Part shown: piece after piece, positions 24,404 to 33,109 of the stretch
Numbering within the stretch: position 1 is the first letter of the stretch
Layout: each line of letters begins with the position of its first letter
The notes under the pieces: model-generated
Seen by the model: the letters and a program-made list of their open reading frames with translations, nothing else
Told to the model about the DNA's origin: nothing
Database searches by the model: none
Translations under genes and position numbers: made by a program
Assembly: GCF_026616195.1 (NCBI RefSeq)
Contig: NZ_JANHDH010000003.1
Location: 682,001-746,000 of the forward strand
Direction of reading: 5' to 3'
DNA: 64,000 bases
Source of the DNA: Haloarchaeobius amylolyticus
Lineage (GTDB): Archaea > Halobacteriota > Halobacteria > Halobacteriales > Natrialbaceae

Positions 24404-27288
24404 CCGCCGTCACCTCCCTTCTTCCGCACGTCGACACGGACGTCCGAGTTCACCCCGGTCGGGCCCCAGTAGTTCGGGAAGAAGTACAGGTGCTCGCCCG
24501 AGTCCTCGGGGTACTGCACCAGCTGGGTCGGTTTCATGTACATCGGCACGAGCGAGTTGAAGTTCTGCCTGTCCGGGAACTGGAAGCGCTCCCACGCGAA
24601 GTACATCCGGGCGGTGCCGCGCTGGCTGCTCGGGTACACCTTCGCCTGGACCTCGACCTCGGCGAGGTCGTTGTGGACGACGACCGTGTCCCCGTCCTCG
24701 ATGCCGCGTTCCTCCATGTCGTCGGGGTGCAGGTAGACCAGCGGCTCGCCGCGCTGGAGCCGCAGCATCTTCTCGGAGTCGCGCCACGTCGAGTGGATGG
24801 ACCACCGGCCGTGAGGCGTGTTGTACCGCAGTGGGTACTCGTCACGGTCCTGCTCGGCGACCGGGCCCTTGTGCGTGGGTAACTCCTCGCCCAGTTCGAG
24901 GAACCAGTCGTGGTCGATGTAGTACTGCTGGCGCCCGGTGAACGTCGGCCACGGTTCCTTGTCCTGCACGAAGCGCTTCCAGGGCGTGTAGGCCTCGCCC
25001 TCCTCGATGTCGGAGGTCCAGTGGTCGCCGGCGGCCTTGAGGCGCTGGGGCTGCTCGACCGTGTCCGCGAAGGTTATCTGCTCGTCGCTGTCCGAGGGAT
25101 TCGACTCCTCGGAGTGTTCGAGGACGAACTCGCAGGCGGCGCGGTCCTCGGCGAGTGCGCCGTCCTCGTCGGCGAGCCAGTCGCGCACGAAGTCGTCGTA
25201 GACCGTGGTGAGGTCTATCTCGCGGTCGAACTTGCGGTCCGACACCGGGTCGAGACCGCGGTCGCGGGCGACCTCCTGTATCTTCTCGGCGAGGTCGCGG
25301 AAGATCTGCCAGTCCGTCTTCGACTCGCCCAGCGGTTCGACCGCGGGCGTGAAGGGATGCACGTAGGTGTGCATGTCCGTCATCGAGAGGTCGTGCTTCT
25401 CGTAGTGGCTCGCCGTCGGGAGGACGATGTCCGCGTTCATCGCGGTCGAGTCCATCCGGAAGTTGATGTCGACGACGAGGTCGAGCTTCGGCCAGAGCTG
25501 TTCCTCGACGGCGACGTTCCCCTTGGACTGGTTGAAGTAGTTGCCCCGCCAGACGAACATGGTCGTCGGGTCCGGCCGCGAGCCGTCGTCGCGTTCCTCG
25601 GGGTAGAGTGGCATCCAGCCCCTGTCGATGGACTCCTGTATCTTCGCGGCGGTCTCCTCGTCCGTGTTGTCCATGATGCCGGCGTGGTAGTACGTCCACA
25701 GGGTCGTCGGGACGCCCCGGACCTTGCCGGTCGGGAACGAGAGCTTCTTCCAGCCCTTGAACGTCCAGATCTTCTCCTGGCCGACGTAGTGGTCCAGCCC
25801 GGTTCCCTGCCGGCCGAGGTTGCCCGTGAGGGTCACGAGCAACTGGAGCGCCCGGTTCCCGAGGTCGTTGTGGTACCAGTCGTTGACGCCCTTCCCGTGG
25901 ATGATCTTCGCGCGCTCGGCCTCGGCGAACTCCCGGGCGATGCGCTGGTGGGTCTCCTCGCCGACGCCCGTCTCGTTGTGGACGTACTGCGGGTCGTACT
26001 TCGACAACTCGTCCTGCAGGTTCAGCCAGACGGTCCGGACCGAGAGGTCGCCCTCGTCGCCGGTCCCCGCCACCGTCGTCTCGGCAGACAGGTCGGGGTC
26101 GAAGTCGAGGGCGATGCTCGCGGACTTGTCGTACTCGCCGTCGCGGTCACCGAGGGAGGCCGGGGCGACCCGGAGGTCGCCGTTCGAGTCCTGCATGACG
26201 AAGGTCTTCTCGGGGTCCTCGACGTCCTCGCCGAGCCCCGGCACCTCGCTGGCGCGAAGGAACTTGCCCGTGTCCTCGCGGACCAGCAGGGGCATGTCGG
26301 TCTGCTCCTTCAGGTGGGCCTCGTCGTACAGCCCCTCCTCGACGATGGTCCGGGCCATCCCCATCGCGAGGGCGGTGTCGGTCCCGCCCTCCGGACTGAT
26401 CCACTCGTCGGTGTGGATGGCGGTCTGGGAGTAGTCCGTGAAGACGCCGACGCGTTTCGTCCCGTTGTAGCCGGCGTCGAGGAAGTACTTCGCGTCGGGG
26501 ATGCGCGTGACGTTGATGTTCGAGCCCCACGCGATGATGTAGTCGGCGTTGTACCAGTCCGCGCTCTCGGCGTTGTCGGTCTGGACGCCCCAGGTCAGGG
26601 GCTGGCCCGGCGGCAGGTCCGAGTACCAGTCGTAGAAACTGTGGGAGACGCCGCCGAGCAGGTTGATGAGCCGGCTGCCGGAGGCGAACGAGATGGGGCT
26701 CATCGCCGGGATGGGCGTGAACCCAGAGATGCAGTCGTACCGGCCGGCCTGCACCTCGTCGACGACGTGGTTCGCGATCTCGGTCAGTGCCTCGTCCCAG
26801 GTGAGGCGCTTCCACTTGCCCTCGCCGCGCTCACCGACGCGCTTGAGGGGGTGTTTGATGCGCTGGTCGGCGTTGACGTAGTCGGTGTAGCAGGCGCCCT
26901 TCTGGCAGCCGCGGGGGTTCGGGTCCGGGAGGTCCTCGTCGAAGCGCGGGTAGTCGCCGGCCTGCTCCTCGCGCCAGACCTGCCCGTTCTTGACGTAGAC
27001 GTTCCAGGAGCACGAACCCGTGCAGTTCACGCTGTGGGTCGACCGGGACACCGAGTCCCAGTCCCACTCGTCGCGGTAGAGGTCCTCCCACTCGCGGTAG
27101 GGGTAGTTCCCGATGGGGTCGTCGACGACCTGCAACCCCTCCATCTGGAAGAGGTCGTCCGCGGCGCCGATGCCGGTCAGTCCTGCGGCCGTCGCGGCGC
27201 CGAGTCCCTTGAGGAACCCGCGCCGTGACGGCGTCACGTCGCTGTCGTCTCGGTCCGTGGTCTCGCGATTCGGCTCTTGCTTACTCAT
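24400..27288 (-). CDS. narG: Respiratory nitrate reductase alpha subunit NarG
   Basis: A 962-residue molybdopterin enzyme that reduces nitrate to nitrite. A Tat signal (SRRGFLKGLGAATAAGLTG) shows it faces outside, as known for haloarchaeal pNar. The FS0 cluster motif is HSVNCTGSCSWNVYVKNGQ with a distal C in RGCQKGAC, where His replaces the first Cys as in NarG. The Mo-ligand region is YDWYSDLPPGQPLTWG and the cofactor region includes IIAWGSN. The C-terminal guanine-dinucleotide-binding domain begins near LRYNTPHGRWSIHSTW. It is somewhat shorter than bacterial NarG. Catalytic core of the operon. Confidence 0.97.
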   Translation of the reverse strand: MSKQEPNRETTDRDDSDVTPSRRGFLKGLGAATAAGLTGIGAADDLFQMEGLQVVDDPIGNYPYREWEDLYRDEWDWDSVSRSTHSVNCTGSCSWNVYVKNGQVWREEQAGDYPRFDEDLPDPNPRGCQKGACYTDYVNADQRIKHPLKRVGERGEGKWKRLTWDEALTEIANHVVDEVQAGRYDCISGFTPIPAMSPISFASGSRLINLLGGVSHSFYDWYSDLPPGQPLTWGVQTDNAESADWYNADYIIAWGSNINVTRIPDAKYFLDAGYNGTKRVGVFTDYSQTAIHTDEWISPEGGTDTALAMGMARTIVEEGLYDEAHLKEQTDMPLLVREDTGKFLRASEVPGLGEDVEDPEKTFVMQDSNGDLRVAPASLGDRDGEYDKSASIALDFDPDLSAETTVAGTGDEGDLSVRTVWLNLQDELSKYDPQYVHNETGVGEETHQRIAREFAEAERAKIIHGKGVNDWYHNDLGNRALQLLVTLTGNLGRQGTGLDHYVGQEKIWTFKGWKKLSFPTGKVRGVPTTLWTYYHAGIMDNTDEETAAKIQESIDRGWMPLYPEERDDGSRPDPTTMFVWRGNYFNQSKGNVAVEEQLWPKLDLVVDINFRMDSTAMNADIVLPTASHYEKHDLSMTDMHTYVHPFTPAVEPLGESKTDWQIFRDLAEKIQEVARDRGLDPVSDRKFDREIDLTTVYDDFVRDWLADEDGALAEDRAACEFVLEHSEESNPSDSDEQITFADTVEQPQRLKAAGDHWTSDIEEGEAYTPWKRFVQDKEPWPTFTGRQQYYIDHDWFLELGEELPTHKGPVAEQDRDEYPLRYNTPHGRWSIHSTWRDSEKMLRLQRGEPLVYLHPDDMEERGIEDGDTVVVHNDLAEVEVQAKVYPSSQRGTARMYFAWERFQFPDRQNFNSLVPMYMKPTQLVQYPEDSGEHLYFFPNYWGPTGVNSDVRVDVRKKGGDGG

Positions 27289-27463
27289 GTTTCGTGACGA
27301 AGACGGTGGTCAGTGCAAGCGCGGCACCAGCCACGCCGAACGCGATACCTGCGGGGTCGCTCCCGCCGATGTCAAGCCCGATGGCCACCAGCGCCAGCCC
27401 GCCGAGCTTGGTCGCCCGGTCGAGCCGCCGATAGGTCCGGGCGGAGAGGGTGACCTCAGTCAT
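27281..27463 (-). CDS. Small two-helix membrane protein of the nar operon
   Basis: 60 residues starting [20 protein letters not shown], then two membrane helices. It overlaps the ends of narC and narG by eight bases on both sides, which strongly supports it as a real, translationally coupled gene. No family name is certain. It could stabilise NarC or NarG at the membrane. The longer in-frame reading upstream lies within narC and is not used. Confidence 0.8.
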   Translation of the reverse strand: MTEVTLSARTYRRLDRATKLGGLALVAIGLDIGGSDPAGIAFGVAGAALALTTVFVTKHE

Positions 27464-28847
27464 CGGCTGCCACCTCCTGTTGGCCTTCCTCGGCGGTCTC
27501 GAGGTCCGCCGAGAGCACCCGGTAGACGACGCCACCGGCCACGATGGGACCGAACACCAGCGCCGCGATGAGGAACGGGTTCACGACGCTGGTCGTCGTC
27601 CCCAGCACCGAGGCGAGGATGTTGTTCATCCCCGCGATGGAGGCGACCATGATGAACACGATGGCGGCCACCCCGACCGCGGTCTGCCAGGGCCGGGAGA
27701 GTGGGTCCGACGTGAAGTGCGTCGGGTCGCGCTGGTAGTCGATGAACGGCCAGGCGAACATCCCGAGGAAGACGAGACTCGGGAGGAGCACGCCGCCGAT
27801 GAACTCGGTGCTGACGTGGATGCCGACGACGGGGATGGTGAAGCTCATCCACGTCGGCAGCAGCTTCAGGAAGCCGTACAGCCACATGAAGAACCAGTCG
27901 GGCATGATGAGTTCGGGCGTGCCCGCCGGGTCGTTCGGGCCGTACTCGGCGATGTTGTGGACCGGCAGGAAGCCGGCCAGCACCGAGAGCGTGGCCAGCG
28001 TCAGGAAGAACACCACGGCGCTGACGGCGGCCTGGTTCGGGAACGCCGGGAGGCCGATGATGACGTCGCCGTCGTCCTTATCGACGGTCTCGCGTGGCGA
28101 GGCCACGTCCTCGTCGCGGGGTGCCTCGGTGTGCTTCTGCCTGACGAGGATTGCCATGTGTGCCGCCAGCCCGATGCCGATGAGCACCGGTATCACGAGG
28201 ACGTGGAGGAAGTACAGTCTGGGGATGGTCGCACTGGAGGGGAACTGCCCGCCGAAGAAGACCTTCGCGGCGATGCCCCCGACGACCGGTATCGAACTCG
28301 CCACGTTGTACCCGATGCCGGTCGCCGTGCTCGCGAACTCGTCGAAGGGGAGCGCGTACCCGGTGTAGGCCGCGCCCATCGAGAGCACGGCGAGGCCGGA
28401 GCCGACGACCCAGTTGAGTTCGCGGGGATTGCGGTACGCCCCGGTGAAGAACACCCTGAGCATGTGCAACCCGATGGAGGCCACGAACAGGTGGGCCGCC
28501 CAGTGGTGCATCCGCCGGATGAACATCCCGTAGGGGATGTCGTAGGTGATCTGGAGGACGCTGACGAACGCCTCCGGGAGCTCCTGCCCCTGGAACTTCT
28601 CGACGCTGCCCTCGTAGGTCACCTCGCTCGTGCTGGGCTCGAAGAACATCCCGAGGAACATCCCGGTGAGCGCGAGCACGATGAAGCAGAACAGGGCGAC
28701 CTCGCCGAGCAGGAACGAGTCCTCGGCGGGGAACGCCTTCCCGAGCGCGTCCCGGCCGCTGTCGAGTTCGAAGCGGCGGTCGGCCCAGTCGTAGGCGCGA
28801 CCGGGAGCGTCGCTCGCGGTCCGCCGGAGCGAGTCGAGTCGGGACAT
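27456..28847 (-). CDS. narC: Cytochrome b subunit NarC
   Basis: A 463-residue cytochrome b/b6 fused with a subunit-IV-like C-terminal half. Haem-ligand His pairs are in [20 protein letters not shown] and in YFLHVLVIP plus [10 protein letters not shown]. The quinol-site PEWY-type motif appears as [14 protein letters not shown]. About eight to ten membrane helices. It passes electrons from quinol to the Rieske protein NarB and on to NarGH, giving a bc1-like coupling. Start taken at the ATG that overlaps the narB stop (TGATG). Confidence 0.93.
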   Translation of the reverse strand: MSRLDSLRRTASDAPGRAYDWADRRFELDSGRDALGKAFPAEDSFLLGEVALFCFIVLALTGMFLGMFFEPSTSEVTYEGSVEKFQGQELPEAFVSVLQITYDIPYGMFIRRMHHWAAHLFVASIGLHMLRVFFTGAYRNPRELNWVVGSGLAVLSMGAAYTGYALPFDEFASTATGIGYNVASSIPVVGGIAAKVFFGGQFPSSATIPRLYFLHVLVIPVLIGIGLAAHMAILVRQKHTEAPRDEDVASPRETVDKDDGDVIIGLPAFPNQAAVSAVVFFLTLATLSVLAGFLPVHNIAEYGPNDPAGTPELIMPDWFFMWLYGFLKLLPTWMSFTIPVVGIHVSTEFIGGVLLPSLVFLGMFAWPFIDYQRDPTHFTSDPLSRPWQTAVGVAAIVFIMVASIAGMNNILASVLGTTTSVVNPFLIAALVFGPIVAGGVVYRVLSADLETAEEGQQEVAADD

Positions 28848-29485
28848 CACTCACCTCCGGCCCCGACGGGGCCCTCGAAGTCGCCGGTCGCCATCAGGTA
28901 GCCGTCGCTCGACACCGTGATGGGGAGCTGTGGGAGCGCCCGTGGCGGCGGCCCGCCGACGACCGACGCGCCGCTCTTGGGGTCGAACTTCCCGAAGTGG
29001 CACGGACAGACGAGCGTGTCTCCCTCCTCCTTCGATACCATACAGCCGGCGTGGGTGCAGACCTTCGAGTACGCCGCGTAGCCCCCGGTGGTGAACTCCA
29101 GTTTGGTCTCGCCGCCGTAGGCCGATTCGGGGTACCGGACGAGGAGCGTCGGCGCGTCCTCGATGCCGGGGCGGGGTTCCGGGAACACGGTCATCTTCTC
29201 GCCCTCGCCCAGTGCCTTCTCGGTGATTCGTTCGCCCTCGCTGTCGACGAGGTAGACGCCGTCGGAGTAGACCGGCCCGGTGTAGTCGCGCTCGAACACC
29301 TGCGTCAGCCCGGCCAGTGGCGCGGCCAGCGTGCCCACGGCCGTCAGGCCGCCGACGGTCGCCATCACCTTCGCGAAGTCGCGGCGCTGGAGTTCGGCCC
29401 GGGCGTCGGAGTAGATGGTCGGCGCCGCGTGGGACGGGTCGCCGTCGCCACAGTCCGAACAGCAGCCGTCGCAGTCCTCGCTCAT
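28847..29485 (-). CDS. narB: Rieske iron-sulfur protein NarB
   Basis: A 212-residue Rieske protein. The cluster motifs are CTHAGC and CPCHFGKFD with the conserved GGPPPRALP end. The N-terminus has a Cys-rich segment ([15 protein letters not shown]) and then a Tat-like signal ([16 protein letters not shown]) that also serves as the membrane anchor. The extra N-terminal Cys cluster is unusual and may bind a metal. Starts four bases before the narA stop (ATGA overlap). Confidence 0.93.
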   Translation of the reverse strand: MSEDCDGCCSDCGDGDPSHAAPTIYSDARAELQRRDFAKVMATVGGLTAVGTLAAPLAGLTQVFERDYTGPVYSDGVYLVDSEGERITEKALGEGEKMTVFPEPRPGIEDAPTLLVRYPESAYGGETKLEFTTGGYAAYSKVCTHAGCMVSKEEGDTLVCPCHFGKFDPKSGASVVGGPPPRALPQLPITVSSDGYLMATGDFEGPVGAGGE

Positions 29486-30060
29486 GAGTGACCCCTCCGT
29501 TCGGCGACCTCGACGTGTGGCATGAAGAACGCGTAGTAGCTCACCGTGAGCAGGGCGAGCGAGGTGAACATCCCCGCGGCGTAGACCCCGAAGTACTGGG
29601 TCCGCGCGAGGGTGAGGTACTCGCCGGTGAACAGCGCCGCGAATACGATGGCGAGGATGGTCAACCCGCCCATGGCGACGATGCCCTCGACCGCGTCGGA
29701 GGCGTCGTGGTACTCGACGACCCAGCGCTCCTCCGTGTCGAACCACGGCAGGCCGACCTGGCCACCGTCGGCGACGGCGGCATCGGCCGAGTCGTCCGGC
29801 CTGACCGCCTCGTTCATGAACCGGTGGACCGCGGTGAGCACGCCGACGAGTCCGAACAGCGCCACCCAGACGATGACGCCGACCTGGCTGGGCGAGAGCT
29901 TGTTCGGCGTGTCGACGATCTCCTGGAGCGGCCGCATCTCGGAGACGCTCTGGTCGATCTCGATCTCCTCGCTCGGCGGCTCACCGTGGAGTGCGACGTA
30001 CCACATCGGCAACAGCACCAGCGCGATGATGACCGCGATGACGATGGTCCCGCGTCTCAT
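29482..30060 (-). CDS. narA: First nar operon gene, membrane protein NarA-like
   Basis: 192 residues with about four membrane helices (about 5-22, 57-80, 125-148 and 153-180) and an N-terminal external loop. It matches the first gene of the nar operon described in Haloferax, before the Rieske and cytochrome b genes. It has no obvious haem motif, and a structural role in the cytochrome bc-like complex is inferred. The leader before it is about 110 bases long if transcription starts from the TATA-like element near 30195. Confidence 0.75.
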   Translation of the reverse strand: MRRGTIVIAVIIALVLLPMWYVALHGEPPSEEIEIDQSVSEMRPLQEIVDTPNKLSPSQVGVIVWVALFGLVGVLTAVHRFMNEAVRPDDSADAAVADGGQVGLPWFDTEERWVVEYHDASDAVEGIVAMGGLTILAIVFAALFTGEYLTLARTQYFGVYAAGMFTSLALLTVSYYAFFMPHVEVAERRGHS

Positions 30061-30190
30061 GGTTTCACCGCCGACTCACCTCGAAACGCAGTTCCAGTCG
30101 GGCGATTCGACCGCCACCTGCCAGTCGTGGAAGCCATGTGGGGGGCTTCCGGTTCCACCCCGGTAACTCGCGGACCACAGAGTGGGGGGA

Positions 30191-30200
30191 GTTTATATGT
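30191..30200 (-). promoter_or_regulatory. TATA element of the nar operon and of the divergent regulator
   Basis: GTTTATATGT reads ACATATAAAC on the minus strand and TTTATATG on the plus strand, so one AT element may serve both directions. On the minus strand the NarO-type palindrome lies 10 bp upstream of it, the normal place for an archaeal activator. Confidence 0.65.
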
Positions 30201-30210
30201 GAACATATGA

Positions 30211-30222
30211 CGAACATGTTCG
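30211..30222. promoter_or_regulatory. NarO-type palindrome, nar/narO intergenic
   Basis: CGAACATGTTCG, perfect. For the leftward nar operon it sits just upstream of the TATA box (activating position). For the rightward regulator it falls at the expected transcript start (repressing position). Confidence 0.8.
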
Positions 30223-30263
30223 GGGAAAAGGGTTACACGCTGGGCATCGAATCGACAGCAGGA

Positions 30264-30899
30264 ATGGCGAGTGGCATCCGTGCAGAACTGTCCATCTGCG
30301 AACCCTCTGTATGCAGGGTCGCGACGGTCTCTTCGGAGTATGCGCCGGTCGAAACCGTCACCCGCAGTGGCGTCCCGGGCGACGGCGAGGTCGTCGGCGA
30401 GTTCTCCATCTCGGAGCGACTGGAGGACGAGGGCGACCTCGAGGAGGTGTACAGCACCGGGTCGGACCACGTCTACCGGTTCTCTCGCGACTGCGAACAC
30501 GGCTGCGTCTGCGAGCACGTCGAGAGCTACGGCTACCCCGTCCGCGACCTGCGGGCCGAGGACGGCGTCATCCACCTCACCTTCTACGTCTGCGACGTGG
30601 AGTCGCTCCGGGAGGTGGTCACCAGCCTCCGGTCGGACTTCGACGGGGTGTCGGTCCGGCGGCTCACGCGCTCGGAACCCTGCGAGGACGCCGAGGACCT
30701 CGTCTTCGTGGACCGGCAGTCGCTGACCGACCGCCAGCGCGAGGTCCTCGAGACGGCCCACGAGCACGGCTACTTCGCACACCCCCGCGAGTCCAACGCG
30801 ACCGAGGTCGCCGCACACCTCGACATCACGCGCTCGACGTTCGCGGAACACCTCGCCGCCGCACAGAAGAAGTTACTCGACGATATCCTCACCGTGTGA
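30264..30899 (+). CDS. narO: NarO/DmsR-like anaerobic regulator
   Basis: 211 residues. The N-terminal domain has a cysteine set at C12, C17, C77, C81 and C83 (RDCEHGCVCEH), and the C-terminal HTH-10 domain spans about 150-205 (LTDRQREVLETAHEHGYFAH, NATEVAAHLDITRSTFAEHL). NarO of Haloferax volcanii carries essential N-terminal cysteines and activates nar and nir genes without oxygen. DmsR is the DMSO-respiration relative. Position next to nar favours NarO. I chose MASGIRAEL as start because related proteins begin this way. The longer frame would read through the palindrome. Confidence 0.85.
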   Translation: MASGIRAELSICEPSVCRVATVSSEYAPVETVTRSGVPGDGEVVGEFSISERLEDEGDLEEVYSTGSDHVYRFSRDCEHGCVCEHVESYGYPVRDLRAEDGVIHLTFYVCDVESLREVVTSLRSDFDGVSVRRLTRSEPCEDAEDLVFVDRQSLTDRQREVLETAHEHGYFAHPRESNATEVAAHLDITRSTFAEHLAAAQKKLLDDILTV

Positions 30900-30929
30900 G
30901 TGGCCTGCGGGCCGGGACTCGACTGCGCC

Positions 30930-31151
30930 TCAGCGCGCCTCGACCACCGCCTCCGCTTCGATACCAGACGACCGCAGGTACGAGAGCACCGCCACCGTCA
31001 CGGTCAGCACGACCGTCGCGAGCGCGGCGATGCCGATACCGAGGTTCACGGTCATCAGGGCGAAGCTACCGAGGACCAGCGTGAGTCCGAGCCACACCGA
31101 GAGGACGGCCAGGAGCCAGTCGAGCCGGCGAAGGAGTCGGTCGTCCACCAT
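30930..31151 (-). CDS. Small two-helix membrane protein
   Basis: 73 residues, beginning MVDDRLLRRLDWLLAVLSVW, with two hydrophobic segments (about 12-33 and 36-60) and an acidic tail. No family recognised. It converges with the NarO-like gene. The pattern (short charged start, helix hairpin) is common among uncharacterised haloarchaeal membrane proteins. Confidence 0.6.
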   Translation of the reverse strand: MVDDRLLRRLDWLLAVLSVWLGLTLVLGSFALMTVNLGIGIAALATVVLTVTVAVLSYLRSSGIEAEAVVEAR

Positions 31152-31280
31152 GGCTGTAGTACGCGGTCCTCCAAGATACCCTTGCTGTGAGGGGTCAGAC
31201 ACCGTCCGACAAAAACCGCCACCACTCGATGGGTATCGTCTCTTTATGCTCTCTCTCCATCGGGGAGGCAGGGTCGTACC

Positions 31281-31424
31281 GTGTCCCGACACTTCCAGTT
31301 CGACTGCCCGAACTGCGAGGCGCGCACCGTGGTGGACGCCGAGGTCCGGGACCTCGTGCTCGTTGACGGCTGCATCGTCTGTGGCGAACCCATCGACGAG
31401 GCCGCCTTCGCGCCGGAACCCTGA
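31281..31424 (+). CDS. Tiny zinc-ribbon protein
   Basis: A 47-residue protein read from a GTG start. Two Cys pairs are FDCPNCEART and DGCIVCGEPID, a classic zinc-ribbon layout. I remember such proteins as the haloarchaeal DUF7560 zinc-ribbon family. A CTTTATG element about 35 bases upstream fits a near-leaderless transcript. Too short for usual length cut-offs, but the motif makes it convincing. Function unknown. Confidence 0.7.
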   Translation: MSRHFQFDCPNCEARTVVDAEVRDLVLVDGCIVCGEPIDEAAFAPEP

Positions 31425-31448
31425 GGGCGCCGGGACGACGGCAGGGGG

Positions 31449-32462
31449 TCAGCTCGACTCGCCGTTTCGGTCGCTCAGGTGCAGTTCCTCCACGAGCCGT
31501 TTCGTGACGATGGACTCGACGATGCCGACGAGGCCGCCGTCGTCGGCGTAGTCCGCGAACAGCCCCAGCGGAATCTGGCCGCCGGCCATCTGGCGGTGCC
31601 CGCCCGCACTCCCCACGTCGCCGAAGGCATCCTTGAGCGCGTCGCCGATGTGGATGCGCGAGTCGGTCGAGCGCGCGCTGATCTCGACCACGTCGTCGAT
31701 GAGCGCGAAGATGACGGTGGTGTCGACACCCTCCATGTCCGAGAGGTAGTCTGCCGCCTGCGGGAGCGCGTCGCGTTCCGAGGTCCGACCGGCGTGGGAG
31801 ATGAGCACCGAGCCGCGGATGACCCGGTTGTCGATGGCGTCGCTGATGGCGTCGATTGTCGCCTCGCTGATGGAGGGGTGTGCGAGTTTCCGCAGCAGGT
31901 CCATGTCTATCTTCGGCTGGAGGCGCTCGGCGGCGTCGAACTCCGCCCCCGAGACGCCCCGGAGGAACTCCAGGGTCTCGCGGCGGAGCGCGAACATCAG
32001 TGCGGTGGCGAGTCTGGTGTCTATCTCGAGGGCGAGTTCGTCGAGGTACTCGACGAAGATGGTCGCGGTCGCGCCGTAGTCCTCGCGGCGGTCGACGAAG
32101 TCCGCGACGACGTCTTCTGCGGGGTGGTGGTCGACGACCACGTCGACGCCGAAATCCGCCGGGACGTGGTTGTTCTGCCCGGGGACGGAGTGGTCGACGA
32201 ACGCGATGATGTCGCCGGCTTCCAGGGCGTCCTCGCTGTACTCCTCGATGTCGACGTCGAGGAGGTTCACGAACGCGCGGTTCTGCTGGTGGGAGATCTC
32301 GCCGGCGTACAGGACCGTCACCTGCTCGACGCCGGCGTCCCTGGCGATCTCACCGAGTGCCATCGCCGACGCGAGGCTGTCGGGGTCGGGGTTGTCGTGA
32401 CAGACGATGACGAGCGATTCGGCTTCGGCCAACATCTCGTGGAGGTCTCGACCGCGGCCCAT
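31449..32462 (-). CDS. DHH-family phosphoesterase (RecJ/NrnA-like)
   Basis: 337 residues. The DHH motifs are visible: HDNPDPDSLASAMAL (motif I), FVDHS (motif II), VVDHHPAEDV (motif III, the family-naming DHH) and a DHHA1 end with GSAGGHRQMAGGQIPLG. These Mn-dependent enzymes hydrolyse nanoRNA, pAp or cyclic dinucleotides. The start MGRGRDLHEM lies just before a likely leaderless promoter. A longer in-frame start would add poorly conserved residues. Stand-alone gene. Confidence 0.88.
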   Translation of the reverse strand: MGRGRDLHEMLAEAESLVIVCHDNPDPDSLASAMALGEIARDAGVEQVTVLYAGEISHQQNRAFVNLLDVDIEEYSEDALEAGDIIAFVDHSVPGQNNHVPADFGVDVVVDHHPAEDVVADFVDRREDYGATATIFVEYLDELALEIDTRLATALMFALRRETLEFLRGVSGAEFDAAERLQPKIDMDLLRKLAHPSISEATIDAISDAIDNRVIRGSVLISHAGRTSERDALPQAADYLSDMEGVDTTVIFALIDDVVEISARSTDSRIHIGDALKDAFGDVGSAGGHRQMAGGQIPLGLFADYADDGGLVGIVESIVTKRLVEELHLSDRNGESS

Positions 32463-32549
32463 ACCTGCCCGTATGCACCCCCCGACCAAGGGTCTGTGGT
32501 CGACCGGACGGGTTTTTGTCGGTTCGGCACGCATCTCTGCGTAGTCGCC

Positions 32550-33062
32550 GTGTCCGCCCCGTCCTCGCTCTACAACGCCATCGTCACCCTCGTCCTCGCG
32601 CCCGGCATCGTCAGTCACGAGTTCGCGCACGTGCAGGCGTGTCGGCTGTTCGGCGTCCGCGTCACCGCCTCGCGGTACCTCAACCCCTTCGCCGAGGACG
32701 CCTACGTCGACCACGAGCGCGTCGACTCGTTCGTCGCGGACCTCGGCATCGCGGTCGCGCCACTGCTGGTGAACACGATCCTCGGGGCGGCCGCCTTCGT
32801 CGCGTTCGGGCTCCTCGTCGGCTCCAGCCTCGCGTACCTGTTCGGCTGGCTCGGGGCCGTCTTCGCGCTGACCGCGGTCCCCAGTCCGAGCGACACGTCC
32901 TCGCTCTTTAGAACGGCGGGGAACCTGCCGCGCGGGGCCCGCGAGGTCGCGTATCTGGTCGCGGCCCCGGTGCGAGCCCTGACCGCCATCCCCTTCGCGA
33001 GTGGTATCTACGGGTACGTCCTCGCGGTGGCGCTGTTCTCGCTGGCTGCCGGCCCGGTCTGA
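32550..33062 (+). CDS. Membrane metalloprotease, M50-like
   Basis: 170 residues with about four membrane helices. The zinc-binding motif HEFAH sits in the first hydrophobic stretch (VSHEFAHVQACRLFGVRV), followed by a segment SRYLNPFAEDAYVDH and a later NTILGA that resembles the DUF3267/site-2 protease layout. I chose the GTG before SAPSSLYN, because no ATG exists upstream in frame near the DHH gene's divergent start. The substrate is unknown. Confidence 0.75.
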   Translation: MSAPSSLYNAIVTLVLAPGIVSHEFAHVQACRLFGVRVTASRYLNPFAEDAYVDHERVDSFVADLGIAVAPLLVNTILGAAAFVAFGLLVGSSLAYLFGWLGAVFALTAVPSPSDTSSLFRTAGNLPRGAREVAYLVAAPVRALTAIPFASGIYGYVLAVALFSLAAGPV

Positions 33063-33109
33063 CGGGAGAACGACAGACGAATGTGTCCGCGCCCGTGAGG
33101 AAACCCAAC

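Noticed and set aside
24910..27228. Long open frame opposite narG
   Set aside because: Antisense of a fully convincing NarG. The composition is biased and has no motif.
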